Shown: one piece after another, positions 16,566-24,681 of the stretch | How the letters are laid out: the number at the start of each line of letters is the position of its first letter | Numbering within the stretch: the first letter of the stretch is position 1 | NCBI GenBank assembly: GCA_027485405.1 | Contig: JAIXRB010000033.1 | Span: 1-34,904 of the forward strand | Length of the DNA stretch: 34,904 nucleotides | Source of the DNA: Leptospiraceae bacterium | GTDB taxonomy: Bacteria > Spirochaetota > Leptospiria > Leptospirales > Leptospiraceae | Direction of reading: 5' to 3' | The notes under the pieces: model-generated | Told to the model about the DNA's origin: nothing | Databases searched by the model: none | What the model saw: only the letters and a program-made list of their open reading frames with translations | Program-made: the position numbers and the translations under genes

Positions 16566-17729
16566 ATGAAAAACCTGACAAGATTCCTTTTAATTTGCGT
16601 ACTGGGGTGTGCAACTCCTCCACCCGCAAAGAACATAATCTTACGCTCCTTCCCAGAGAAAATTGATCTGAATCGAGTCGGAATGATCCCTGTTCGATCT
16701 GGATCTTACAGCCAAAAACAAGACAAAGACGGACCCGAAGAAATCCCTATTTACGAAAACGAAAAGAAAGAACCGTACCTCTTTTTAAATTTGAAATATG
16801 CTGATTCGGGTCTCAACATTATCGAACTCATCAAAAAAGGCGAGATCATTGCCCATAGTGTCATTGTTCGAAACTCAAAAGGTGAGATGATCGGAGAAGA
16901 GTCTCTCAATTTCACTGCATTCACAAGAACAGAAACTATTGTCATCGAACAAGGGATAGTTGTGAGCGATGACAATTCTAAAAATCCGATTCCAGAATTA
17001 GATCGAAAATCCACAAGAGAATCTACCTTTTCTCCAAAAGAATACTCGGATTCTGATTTAATCCCACAATCGATTTCTTTTTTGCGAAAAGAGAATTCCT
17101 ATGCCGGTAGAAAGGAACCTGCCGAAGGTGAAGTCATTTCTATCTACTTGGAACTAGTGTATGTAAGTCCTTTTTTCCAAGAATACTGTTTGGAAACCAA
17201 TGCAAACTGCGAAGCAAAACGTTCGGCACTCTTTAGTTCTATCGCACAGAAAAACAAGGAACGCCTGGCAATCATGCAATCTGAAATGCAACGAAACATG
17301 CCTGTTAAATTTGAAAACAAAAAAGACAAGGCAGAGAAAGAAGCCGCAAAAGAACTAAACACAACTCAAATCAAAGCGGAAATCAATGCTATCAATGGTG
17401 GACTTTGGACAAATGCTACACCCACTGCCGGCGATGAATACTTAGTTGCACAGCCTAAAAACCCTGCTTCCTATGCGGACGGTCATTATCTGAATTATAG
17501 AGAATACTCATTGGTTTCTGTGCCTAAGTTTTTTAAAATAAAAGGTAGGGTCGACAAAAACGGCAAACCCATAGGCGGAGAGAAAAAACTAGTTCTGCCT
17601 ACAGCTTCCAAAGATACGGAAGTGAATGCGGAAAGCCCTTTTGAACACAAAGAAGGAGATCATGAAACTCATGAAGAGGACAGAAAGAAAGACCCTCGAA
17701 GAAAACGAAAAGAGGTGAATCTGCCTTAA
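16566..17729 (+). CDS. Putative lipoprotein of unknown function
   Basis: 387 aa. Seen: signal MKNLTRFLLICVLGCATPPP with lipobox VLGC (Cys15). A beta-rich central domain follows; then an Ala/Lys/Glu-rich helical stretch at about 225-275 (ENKKDKAEKEAAKEL); then a charged, low-complexity tail ending in HETHEEDRKKDPRRKRKEVNLP. No known domain or catalytic motif recognised. The highly charged tail suggests an exposed or partner-binding end. Second gene after the DUF3332 lipoprotein, 26 bp apart, so both are likely expressed together; convergent with the DAHP synthase gene. Confidence 0.78.
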   Translation: MKNLTRFLLICVLGCATPPPAKNIILRSFPEKIDLNRVGMIPVRSGSYSQKQDKDGPEEIPIYENEKKEPYLFLNLKYADSGLNIIELIKKGEIIAHSVIVRNSKGEMIGEESLNFTAFTRTETIVIEQGIVVSDDNSKNPIPELDRKSTRESTFSPKEYSDSDLIPQSISFLRKENSYAGRKEPAEGEVISIYLELVYVSPFFQEYCLETNANCEAKRSALFSSIAQKNKERLAIMQSEMQRNMPVKFENKKDKAEKEAAKELNTTQIKAEINAINGGLWTNATPTAGDEYLVAQPKNPASYADGHYLNYREYSLVSVPKFFKIKGRVDKNGKPIGGEKKLVLPTASKDTEVNAESPFEHKEGDHETHEEDRKKDPRRKRKEVNLP

Positions 17730-17755
17730 ATCAGATTGCTTTGTTTTGTGTCGGG

Positions 17756-18805
17756 CTATTTTCGCTTGTCAACAGCGTTGGCAAGCTCTTCTAACATAGG
17801 AACAGTTGATTCCCAGCTTACGCAAGCGTCTGTAATGGACTTTCCATAAACCATTGGTTTGCTTTCGATTGATTGATTGCCCTCTTGCAAATGGCTTTCA
17901 ATCATCACTCCTAAAATGTATGGGCTTCCAGATGCGAATTGCCGAGCCACTTCGGTTAAAACTAGTCCTTGCTTTTTGAAATCTTTCTGGCTGTTGCCAT
18001 GAGAGCAATCGATCATCATTCGGCTTGGCAAGGTATTTTTTTGGATTTGGGCTCCCAATGCTAAGACAGACGCCTCATCATAGTTTGGCCCCCCGTTTCC
18101 ACCTCTTAAGATGATATGAGTGTCGGGGTTTCCAGCTGTTTTGAAAATTGCCGTATTTCCCTGTTTAGTGACTGATAGAAAGTGATGGGAACTGCCTGCC
18201 GACCGTAGTGCATCCATCGCGATTTGAACGTTGCCGTCCGTTCCATTTTTAAAACCGATGGGAGCCGAAAGCCCAGAGGCTAGCTCTCTATGGATTTGAC
18301 TTTCAGTAGTTCTTGCCCCGATAGCCCCCCATGAAACTAAGTCTGCAATGTATTGAGGGCTGATGACATCCAAAAACTCGGTTCCACTAGGCATTCCCAT
18401 TTGGTTCAAATCGACCAACAGCTTTCGAGCCATTTGCAAACCCTTGTTTATTTGGAAAGAGCCATCCAAATTAGGATCATTGATAAGACCTTTCCAGCCC
18501 ACAGTGGTTCTGGGTTTTTCAAAATAGACTCGCATTACTATAACAAGCTGTTCTTTTAGCTTTTCGCGGTAAGGTAGTAATTTTTCAGCGTATTCCATGA
18601 CAGCTTTTGTGTCATGAACAGAGCAAGGACCAACAACAACGAGTAAGCGCTTAGGATCTTTGTTGTGAATTAAATTGCTGATTTCAAGGCGAGTTTTTGT
18701 AACTAAATCCGAACTCTTTTCGGAAATGGGAAACTCTTCCATAATGACCGAAGGGGGAATGAGAGAGTGTTGTTCAATAATTCGAATGTTATCTGTGTTC
18801 TGCAT
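17756..18805 (-). CDS. Class I 3-deoxy-7-phosphoheptulonate (DAHP) synthase
   Basis: 349 aa, type I-alpha (AroF/G/H) enzyme. Condenses phosphoenolpyruvate and erythrose 4-phosphate to DAHP, the first step of the shikimate pathway, in the cytosol. Seen: VVGPCSVHD, FEKPRTTVGWKGLINDPNLDGS, MPSGTEFLDVISPQYIADL, GARTTESQIHRELASGLS, GFKNGTDG, MIDCSHGNSQKD and GVMIESHLQEGNQ: all the expected metal- and substrate-binding segments. Which isozyme-type feedback control it has cannot be read safely from sequence. Last gene of a minus-strand run (small protein, ABC-F, rhodanese, DAHP synthase), 10 bp after the rhodanese stop. Confidence 0.95.
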   Translation of the reverse strand: MQNTDNIRIIEQHSLIPPSVIMEEFPISEKSSDLVTKTRLEISNLIHNKDPKRLLVVVGPCSVHDTKAVMEYAEKLLPYREKLKEQLVIVMRVYFEKPRTTVGWKGLINDPNLDGSFQINKGLQMARKLLVDLNQMGMPSGTEFLDVISPQYIADLVSWGAIGARTTESQIHRELASGLSAPIGFKNGTDGNVQIAMDALRSAGSSHHFLSVTKQGNTAIFKTAGNPDTHIILRGGNGGPNYDEASVLALGAQIQKNTLPSRMMIDCSHGNSQKDFKKQGLVLTEVARQFASGSPYILGVMIESHLQEGNQSIESKPMVYGKSITDACVSWESTVPMLEELANAVDKRK

Positions 18806-18815
18806 CTTGCTTTGA

Positions 18816-19160
18816 TTAATACTTTTGCATGGAACTGTCTACTTTATCAGAATAGGCTAAAATTCCACCGACAACGTTTTTACAGTTTTTAAAACCATGG
18901 ACTTGCAAAATGGCTACTGCGTTACCTGAACGTCCACCAGACCGGCAGTAAACCAAAAGCTCTTTAGACTTCCAGTTTTCAATCTCAGCCAATCTACCTT
19001 CCAATTCACTAACAGGGATCAATTTATCGGTTCCTGGGATTAAGGCAATGTCTTGTTCGCTTTCGTTTCGAACATCTAATAAGACAAAATCATCTTTTCC
19101 GGCGACTCTTTGGTCTAACCGAGATTTAAGGGTCACCACATCAATTTCGGGAATGGACAT
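18816..19160 (-). CDS. Single-domain rhodanese-like sulfurtransferase
   Basis: 114 aa, one rhodanese domain, no signal peptide, so cytosolic. Seen: FVLLDVRNESEQDIALIPG and the active-site loop LLVYCRSGGRSGNAVAIL with catalytic Cys72 and the typical CRSGGRS six-residue loop. Carries persulfide or donates sulfur in GlpE/PspE-like fashion; acceptor unknown. Translation start at 19160 is supported by a strong GGAGG ending 9 nt upstream, located inside the last codons of the ABC-F gene, which ends 0 bp before it. Clearly operon-internal. Confidence 0.92.
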   Translation of the reverse strand: MSIPEIDVVTLKSRLDQRVAGKDDFVLLDVRNESEQDIALIPGTDKLIPVSELEGRLAEIENWKSKELLVYCRSGGRSGNAVAILQVHGFKNCKNVVGGILAYSDKVDSSMQKY

Positions 19161-21098
19161 TTATACCTTTCCTCCAAGGCTTTCTAATTCAATGGTTGCA
19201 AGCTCCCACCTTTCCGTCAAGGTGGCAATTTCCTTTTTGATCTCGTTGTAGGTATCCACTTCCATTTGGTAGCTTCTTTTTTTAGCAAATTCCGGATCTT
19301 GGAGAAGCTCTTCTTTGTCTTTTTTGGATCGTTCCAAAAGCAAAAGTTTTTGCTCTATTTCTGGAATTTCCTTTTCTAATTTCTTACGTTTATTTTTTGA
19401 AGATGTTGAGTTTTGACGAGAATCCTTTTCTTTGGGAAGTTTTTCTTTGTCCTCTTTGGGGGCTTCTTCATCTTCTCTGTGAAACTTTAAATAATCATCG
19501 AACGAGCAATTTAGATTTTTAAGTTCTCCGCCTGATAGACGAAACGTTCGATTGCAAAGACCTTTTAAAAAATCGGGATCGTGGCTAATAATGAGTAGAG
19601 AACCTGGGTATTCTGCAAATGCCCTTTTTAAAGCATCTCGGATGACAATATCTAAGTGGTTAGTCGGTTCATCCAAAAAAATACAATTTGTCGGTTGTTG
19701 CACCAAAAGAGCGAGTCGAAGTCGACTTTGTTCTCCACCCGACATGTACTTTACAGATTTAAAAACTCCATCCCCAGGAAACGAAAAATGACCCAAAAGA
19801 GTTCTAGCCTTTTCTTCGCTGAGATCAGGGTATTTTTTAAGAACTGTTTGTACTAGGTTTAAGGAATCATCTAGATCTTCTCCATGGGTTTGAGAAAAAT
19901 AACCTAACTTGGTTTTTGGACCGAAGTAGAGAGATCCAGTTTCTAAGGTATGCTGACCTAAGAGACAGCGCATCATAGTGGACTTTCCAGCACCGTTCGG
20001 TCCAACTAAAGCCACTTTGTCTCCGGCCGAGATTTCGATTTCTGCATTTTGGAAAATGCTCTTTTTAGATTGGTCTTTTTGGGAAATGTAGGAAAAACTC
20101 GCTTTTTCTAATCTAAAAATGATATTTGAAGATTGTACAAATTGAAATTCATAGTCTGGTTTTTGGTTCCAAAAGGATTCTTCTGGATTTTCGACCTTTT
20201 CTCTTTTATCCAGTCTTTTGATCACAGACTGCACCTGGCGTGCCTTAGTTGCTTTTGCTCTAAAGCGTTCCACCCAATCGAGACGGGACTTGAGATAGGA
20301 TTCTTCTTTTTCAAACTGAGTTTTTAATTTTTCTTGGATTTCATTTTTTGCTTCAAAGAATTCTTCGAGACTACCTTCAAATTCAAAGACACCTTTTGGA
20401 TTGATTTCCACAATCGTGTTGACTGTTTTATTCAAAAACTCTGGATCATGGGTGACTAAAACAAAGGCTTGGTTTTGGCTGACCAAATACTCCGATAGCC
20501 ATTCTTTGGTTTTGTCATCCAAATGGTTAGTCGGCTCATCTAATAAAAGCAGATTGTGGGGATTTAAAAGAGCTATCGCCAAACCGATACGGTGGTGATA
20601 TCCCGGTGAGAATTCTTTAGTTTTTCGCGTAAAATCAGCTTGGGAAAAACCAAGGCCCGACAAAACTCTTTTTGCTCTTGCCTCAAGCCCATGCAAATCA
20701 TGGGTTTCTGCAAATTCTTCGCAAGAGCTTTGGTCATGCAAAAGATCCTCAAAAGCCTTAGAGTCTGGATCAGTAGTTTCAAATCGAGCTTCGATTTGTT
20801 TTCGTTTAGAATCGTATTCCGAGTAGAGTGAGTTTTCTAAAAGAACAGTGTCTATAACGAGAGTCTCTGGAGAGAAGTCTGGGATCTGCTGAAACAGGGA
20901 ATGGACGGTGGCTTTCGAGCGAACTACTTCCCCCGACTCAGGCTTTAAAAATCCTGTCGCCATTTGGAACAAAGTAGTCTTGCCAGAGCCGTTGGGACCA
21001 ACTAACGCAACTCTTGCCCCAGGCTTGATATGCCAACTGAAACCACTGAACAAGACCTTCGGTCCATAGTGGTGGTGGATTTGAATGAATTGGATCAT
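19161..21098 (-). CDS. ABC-F family ATPase with C-terminal coiled coil (Uup/YheS-like)
   Basis: 645 aa, two ABC domains without membrane segments. Seen: first Walker A GPNGSGKTT, a degenerate signature FSPGYHHRIGLA, Walker B LLLLDEPTNHLD; a charged P-site interaction linker around 250-310; second Walker A GPNGAGKST, signature MSGGEQSRLRLAL, FLDEPTNHLD. A charged coiled-coil tail of about 100 residues follows (KNKRKKLEKEIPEIEQKL). ABC-F proteins bind the ribosomal E site and modulate translation or resistance; the exact subfamily is not assignable here. First signature deviates from LSGGQ, as is not rare in the family. It follows a 54-aa ORF and is fused head-to-tail with the rhodanese gene. 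Confidence 0.93.
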   Translation of the reverse strand: MIQFIQIHHHYGPKVLFSGFSWHIKPGARVALVGPNGSGKTTLFQMATGFLKPESGEVVRSKATVHSLFQQIPDFSPETLVIDTVLLENSLYSEYDSKRKQIEARFETTDPDSKAFEDLLHDQSSCEEFAETHDLHGLEARAKRVLSGLGFSQADFTRKTKEFSPGYHHRIGLAIALLNPHNLLLLDEPTNHLDDKTKEWLSEYLVSQNQAFVLVTHDPEFLNKTVNTIVEINPKGVFEFEGSLEEFFEAKNEIQEKLKTQFEKEESYLKSRLDWVERFRAKATKARQVQSVIKRLDKREKVENPEESFWNQKPDYEFQFVQSSNIIFRLEKASFSYISQKDQSKKSIFQNAEIEISAGDKVALVGPNGAGKSTMMRCLLGQHTLETGSLYFGPKTKLGYFSQTHGEDLDDSLNLVQTVLKKYPDLSEEKARTLLGHFSFPGDGVFKSVKYMSGGEQSRLRLALLVQQPTNCIFLDEPTNHLDIVIRDALKRAFAEYPGSLLIISHDPDFLKGLCNRTFRLSGGELKNLNCSFDDYLKFHREDEEAPKEDKEKLPKEKDSRQNSTSSKNKRKKLEKEIPEIEQKLLLLERSKKDKEELLQDPEFAKKRSYQMEVDTYNEIKKEIATLTERWELATIELESLGGKV

Positions 21099-21158
21099 AG
21101 AAAAAGCCCCGTAATTGGCATGACCCTCTCAAAAGAAGGTCAAAGAAAAAACGAGGTT

Positions 21159-21323
21159 TTATTTTTGTTTGGTGAGAAGCTCTTCTTTTCTCTCTCTCAA
21201 ATGTTTGATATACTGGCTTGATTCGCCGTTCATCGTTTCAATGGATTTTTTGAGAGTTGCATCGATCTCTTCTACTGTCATTTTTGAGATCTTTTTGTTT
21301 TTCTTTTCTTTTTCTTCTGCCAT
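21159..21323 (-). CDS. Small highly charged protein, 54 aa, unknown
   Basis: ORF from ATG 21323 to TAA at 21159. The product starts MAEEKEKKNKKIS, has a middle of KMTVEEIDATLKKSIET and ends with ELLTKQK; it is Lys/Glu-rich and entirely helix-forming, probably a short coiled coil. Support: AAGGGG about 9 nt before the ATG is a good Shine-Dalgarno, it fills an otherwise empty gap, and it is in line with the downstream ABC-F gene (60 bp). No known family recognised. The composition (no Cys, no hydrophobic core) fits a small RNA- or protein-binding or structural peptide, but that is inference. Confidence 0.6.
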   Translation of the reverse strand: MAEEKEKKNKKISKMTVEEIDATLKKSIETMNGESSQYIKHLRERKEELLTKQK

Positions 21324-21456
21324 GTAAGTTTTCCCCTTGTAGGTACGTCAGCTTTTTCTCCAGACTTTGCCAAATGCTTTTGGAGTCGAGAGGAAAAAGG
21401 AAAAATCCAAATGGAATTCTACTCGATAAAAAAGACAAGGAAGTGAGGCTATTCGG

Positions 21457-22953
21457 ATGATTCATTTTTCGAGTGTTACCAAAGCGTATGGAAAGCAAGT
21501 TCTCTTTGAGGATGTTAGCTTTAGCATAAATAGAGGTGAGAAAGTAGGTCTTGTTGGAAGAAACGGTCATGGGAAATCCACTCTCATCCAGATGATTTTA
21601 AAAGAAGTTGAGCCTGATTCTGGAACTCTTACCCTTCCCAAAAGCTACAAAGTTGGGCATCTCCAACAGCACCTCAAATTCACCAAACCAACTGTCTTAG
21701 AGGAATGCTCTCTTGGGCTACCAGATGGCGAAGAGTACAATACTTGGCTTGTGGAAAAAGTGCTCTTTGGCTTGGGTTTTGTAGAAGGTGATATGGAACG
21801 AAGCCCATCCGAGTTTTCCGGTGGATACCAAATTCGAATGAATCTTGCCAAGCTTCTTGTATCGGCACCTGATATGCTTATGTTAGATGAACCTAACAAT
21901 TACTTAGACATTGTTACAATTCGTTGGCTAGAAGAGTTTCTGCGAGAATGGGAAGGAGAAATCCTTTTGATCACTCACGACAGAAGCTTTATGGATGCCG
22001 TTGTTTCGCATACAGTAGCTGTGCATCGAAAACGAGCTATTAAAGTGCAAGGTGATACTGATAAACTGTATTCTCAAATCACCCAATCCGAAGAGATCTA
22101 CGAAAAAACCAGATTGAACGAAGCAAAGAAGCGAAAACAGGAAGAGGTCTTTATTGCCAAGTTTAAAGCCAAAGCGAGCTTTGCCAGTCGAGCACAGTCA
22201 AGAGTGAAGAAATTAGAAAAGCAAGGCACAATGAAAGAACTCGATAAAATTGAAGACATGGAATTGTATTTCAATAGTGCTACTTTTAACGCCAATCAAA
22301 TGCTTGCTTGTGAGGAAATTTCCTTTTCCTATTCGGGAACGGAACCTTTCTTGATCGAAAACTTTTCTCTATCGGTTGGACCCAATGACCGAATCTGTAT
22401 CATCGGGAAAAACGGAAAGGGAAAATCCACCCTTTTAAAACTTCTAGCGGGTGAGCTCTCTCCTACTTCTGGAAATGTAACAAAGCACCCTAGTTTAAAA
22501 GAGGGTTACTTTGGGCAAACAAACAAACTCAATTTAGATGAAAACAGAACAATCGTTGAAGAAATTGCGGGAGCGGATCCATCTTGTACAGAAGCCAAGG
22601 CAAGAACGATTGCTGGTGGGCTAATGTTTTCTGAGGAAATGGCTTTGAAAAAAATCAAAGTCCTCTCAGGTGGGGAAAAAAGCCGAGTTCTTTTGGGTAA
22701 GATATTAGTAACTCCTTCCCATCTTCTTTACTTGGATGAACCAACTAACCACTTAGATATGCAAAGCTGTGATGCTTTGATTGAAGCAATCGATGCTTTT
22801 GAAGGCTCAGTGATTATGGTCACACACAATGAAATGCATATCCGAGCGGTAGCAACTAAACTTGTCGTGTTTGACAACGGAAAAGTTTCCATCTACCCAG
22901 GCGGATACGATGACTTTTTGGAAGATGTGGGTTGGTCCGACGAATCAGTTTGA
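21457..22953 (+). CDS. ABC-F family ATPase (short form)
   Basis: 498 aa, two ABC domains, no membrane segments. Seen: Walker A GRNGHGKST, signature FSGGYQIRMNLAKLL, Walker B LMLDEPNNYLD (Asn-Tyr in place of the usual TNHLD); linker with KKRKQEEVFIAKFKAKASFASRAQSRVKKLEK; second Walker A GKNGKGKST, LSGGEKSRVLLGKIL, LYLDEPTNHLD. It lacks the C-terminal coiled coil of the neighbouring ABC-F. Likely a ribosome-associated translation factor; the first nucleotide site differs slightly from consensus. Start ATG 21457 follows a purine-rich AAGGAAGTGAGG stretch. Divergent from the small-protein gene, 31 bp before the ABC1 kinase gene. Confidence 0.93.
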   Translation: MIHFSSVTKAYGKQVLFEDVSFSINRGEKVGLVGRNGHGKSTLIQMILKEVEPDSGTLTLPKSYKVGHLQQHLKFTKPTVLEECSLGLPDGEEYNTWLVEKVLFGLGFVEGDMERSPSEFSGGYQIRMNLAKLLVSAPDMLMLDEPNNYLDIVTIRWLEEFLREWEGEILLITHDRSFMDAVVSHTVAVHRKRAIKVQGDTDKLYSQITQSEEIYEKTRLNEAKKRKQEEVFIAKFKAKASFASRAQSRVKKLEKQGTMKELDKIEDMELYFNSATFNANQMLACEEISFSYSGTEPFLIENFSLSVGPNDRICIIGKNGKGKSTLLKLLAGELSPTSGNVTKHPSLKEGYFGQTNKLNLDENRTIVEEIAGADPSCTEAKARTIAGGLMFSEEMALKKIKVLSGGEKSRVLLGKILVTPSHLLYLDEPTNHLDMQSCDALIEAIDAFEGSVIMVTHNEMHIRAVATKLVVFDNGKVSIYPGGYDDFLEDVGWSDESV

Positions 22954-22984
22954 TTAATTCTAAAGGATCAAAGTCCAATCATTT

Positions 22985-24478
22985 ATGAGCTCCTGGCTTC
23001 GAACCGCAAAAACAGGGGCTTTGGCAACGGGCATCTCTTTAGGCAAAAAAGCACTGCAGAGATCCCTCGCCAAGAAACTCGTCGAAATGCGCGGAATCCC
23101 TACTAAGTTTGCTCAAATCAAAGCTTTGAGCATTTCGGAAGAAGCAGAGATCTGGAAAGAATCTCTGACTGAAATTGAACCTTTGCCTTTAGAGGTGATC
23201 CAAACTATAATTTCTCATACAAGATCAGAGCTAACGAAGGAACTCACCTTCTTGGAAGGAGAGAAGGTTTTGCCGGCGAGCATCGGCCAAGTACACAAAG
23301 TACGCGGAAAATCAGGCGAGCTTTTTGCTTTGAAGGTTCGTTATCCAGAAATCGAAAAACAACTGTCCTCTGATCTGGATTTGATGGGTCTAGCTGGTAA
23401 GTTGTTTTCTATGCTCAAAGAAGGGTTTAGCTTTCAAGAGTATTCTAATTTTATTCAAAACCAATTAATGACTGAAATCGATTATACGATAGAAGCGAAG
23501 GCTCAGATCGAATTCCAAAAGTTTTTTCAAACTGAGAAAAAAATCATAATTCCTAAAATCCAGCCAGAGTATTGTTTCAAAGATGTTTTGTGCCAATCTT
23601 GGGTTGATTCTGAAACCTTTGAAAGTTTTTGTGAAACGGCTACTACCGCCGAACAAATTGAACTCTCGGACTTAATTGCTCGCTTTTACTTTCTTTCTTT
23701 TTTTCATTTTGGAATCATCCATACGGATCCCAATCCAGGCAATTTTGGAGTGCAAAGAAATCCAAACGGAATCCACCTAGTTGTTTATGACTTTGGATCT
23801 GTTTTCCACCTCACGAATTCAGAAAAAATTAGTCTTTGGGGCCTTTTGGAAAATCAATTTGAAAACAAAAAAGATGATTTTCATTTTTTAGAAAGACTTG
23901 GTTTTCAGCTTGAGACTCTAAAAGCAATAAGAGAAAAATTGCCCGCCTATCTTTCTGTTCTCTTTGAACCTTTTTTAAGCCAAACTCGTTTTAGACTCAA
24001 CAATTGGAATCGAAAAGCACGATGTGCGGACATTTTGGGAGAACATAAACTGCAATTTATGATTTCGGCGCCCGCTCGTTTGTTCCCGATTTTAAGAGGA
24101 TTCCAAGGGCTCTTCCATTGGTGCAACCAAATGAGCGGTGACCTTTGGCTTGGAAACCTAGTTTTCGAGACAAAATTGATGCTAGCCAATGAACTTCGTG
24201 ACACTTTTCCAAATGCAAAACTAGAAAAGCAAGCTTTGTCTCAAACTTTGCGAATGGAGGTAAAGAGAAATGGAGTAACTACCGTCAGCCTTTCTCTCCC
24301 AAGACATTCCATTGAACAATTAACAGAATTGTTGGAGCCTGATTTAAGGGAAAAAATTGAGGCTACTGGGACTGATTTGAAAGCGATTCAGAAACGAGCG
24401 AGAGAAGCAGGCTACAAACCAATGGAGCTGTTTTCTTGGAAAGAGGAAGGAAAGGATGTGAGGGTGTTTTTAGAATAA
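22985..24478 (+). CDS. ABC1/UbiB (ADCK/COQ8-like) atypical kinase
   Basis: 497 aa. Seen: the family's N-terminal KxGQ region written RGIPTKFAQIKAL (Gly replaced by Ala); A-rich-loop equivalent LPASIGQVHKV; catalytic Lys segment LFALKVRYPEIEKQL; LMTEIDYTIEAKAQIEF; catalytic loop HFGIIHTDPNPGNFGV (HxDPxPGN); and metal-binding VVYDFGSVFHL. These are the diagnostic ABC1 elements; in well-studied members the protein is an ATPase/kinase that supports quinone or isoprenoid-lipid biosynthesis. No transmembrane helix at the C-terminus as in E. coli UbiB. A strong hairpin follows at the stop codon. No quinone-biosynthesis gene is adjacent, so pathway is not assigned. Confidence 0.9.
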   Translation: MSSWLRTAKTGALATGISLGKKALQRSLAKKLVEMRGIPTKFAQIKALSISEEAEIWKESLTEIEPLPLEVIQTIISHTRSELTKELTFLEGEKVLPASIGQVHKVRGKSGELFALKVRYPEIEKQLSSDLDLMGLAGKLFSMLKEGFSFQEYSNFIQNQLMTEIDYTIEAKAQIEFQKFFQTEKKIIIPKIQPEYCFKDVLCQSWVDSETFESFCETATTAEQIELSDLIARFYFLSFFHFGIIHTDPNPGNFGVQRNPNGIHLVVYDFGSVFHLTNSEKISLWGLLENQFENKKDDFHFLERLGFQLETLKAIREKLPAYLSVLFEPFLSQTRFRLNNWNRKARCADILGEHKLQFMISAPARLFPILRGFQGLFHWCNQMSGDLWLGNLVFETKLMLANELRDTFPNAKLEKQALSQTLRMEVKRNGVTTVSLSLPRHSIEQLTELLEPDLREKIEATGTDLKAIQKRAREAGYKPMELFSWKEEGKDVRVFLE

Positions 24479-24610
24479 AAGGAAAGAATCTTCTTTCGAG
24501 TTCTTTCCCTTTTTACGTGAATAGAGTTTTGCCGAAGGCTTTATTTTTGTTGTTTTTAGCAGAAAAATTTGCCGCGACAGTTTTTTGAGCTGTTTGACGC
24601 GTTCTTTCAT
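24470..24610 (-). CDS. Small basic ORF, 46 aa, uncertain
   Basis: ATG 24610 is preceded by GGAGGAAACC, one of the best Shine-Dalgarno sequences in the window (GGAGG, 5-nt spacing). The product is strongly basic (starts MKERVKQLKKLSRQIFLLK, with SRKKGKNSKED later) and ends FLLF at 24470. It overlaps the terminator of the ABC1 gene, so its last third is hairpin sequence. No family recognised. It could be a real small protein, or an accidental ORF behind an SD-like run. Divergent from the methyltransferase gene. Confidence 0.4.
   Translation of the reverse strand: MKERVKQLKKLSRQIFLLKTTKIKPSAKLYSRKKGKNSKEDSFLLF
24477..24514 (+). terminator. Rho-independent-type hairpin at the end of the ABC1 gene
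   Basis: GGAAAGAA (24481-24488) pairs with TTCTTTCC (about 24501-24508), loop of about 12 nt, flanked by an A-tract before and CTTTTT after. The plus-strand U-tract fits termination of the ABC1 gene. Because it is nearly symmetric it might also act on the minus strand, where it falls inside a 46-aa ORF. Confidence 0.55.
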
Positions 24611-24640
24611 GGTTTCCTCCAAATTATATCTCAATTTCTC

Positions 24641-24669
24641 TTGCAGATTCGAAAAGTCTACCTTATAAT
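24641..24669 (+). promoter_or_regulatory. Near-consensus sigma70 promoter before the methyltransferase gene
   Basis: TTGCAG (24641-24646), a 17-nt spacer and a perfect TATAAT (24664-24669) lie just ahead of the ATG at 24682. The predicted start site, about 24675-24676, leaves a leader of only about 6 nt and no room for a Shine-Dalgarno, suggesting near-leaderless translation. Confidence 0.6.
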
Positions 24670-24681
24670 TTAGACAAGATT

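Noticed and set aside
21238..21570. 110-residue minus-strand frame overlapping the small-protein gene and the ABC-F start
   Set aside because: Runs through the divergent promoter region and into the opposite gene, in a different frame from the SD-backed 54-aa ORF.
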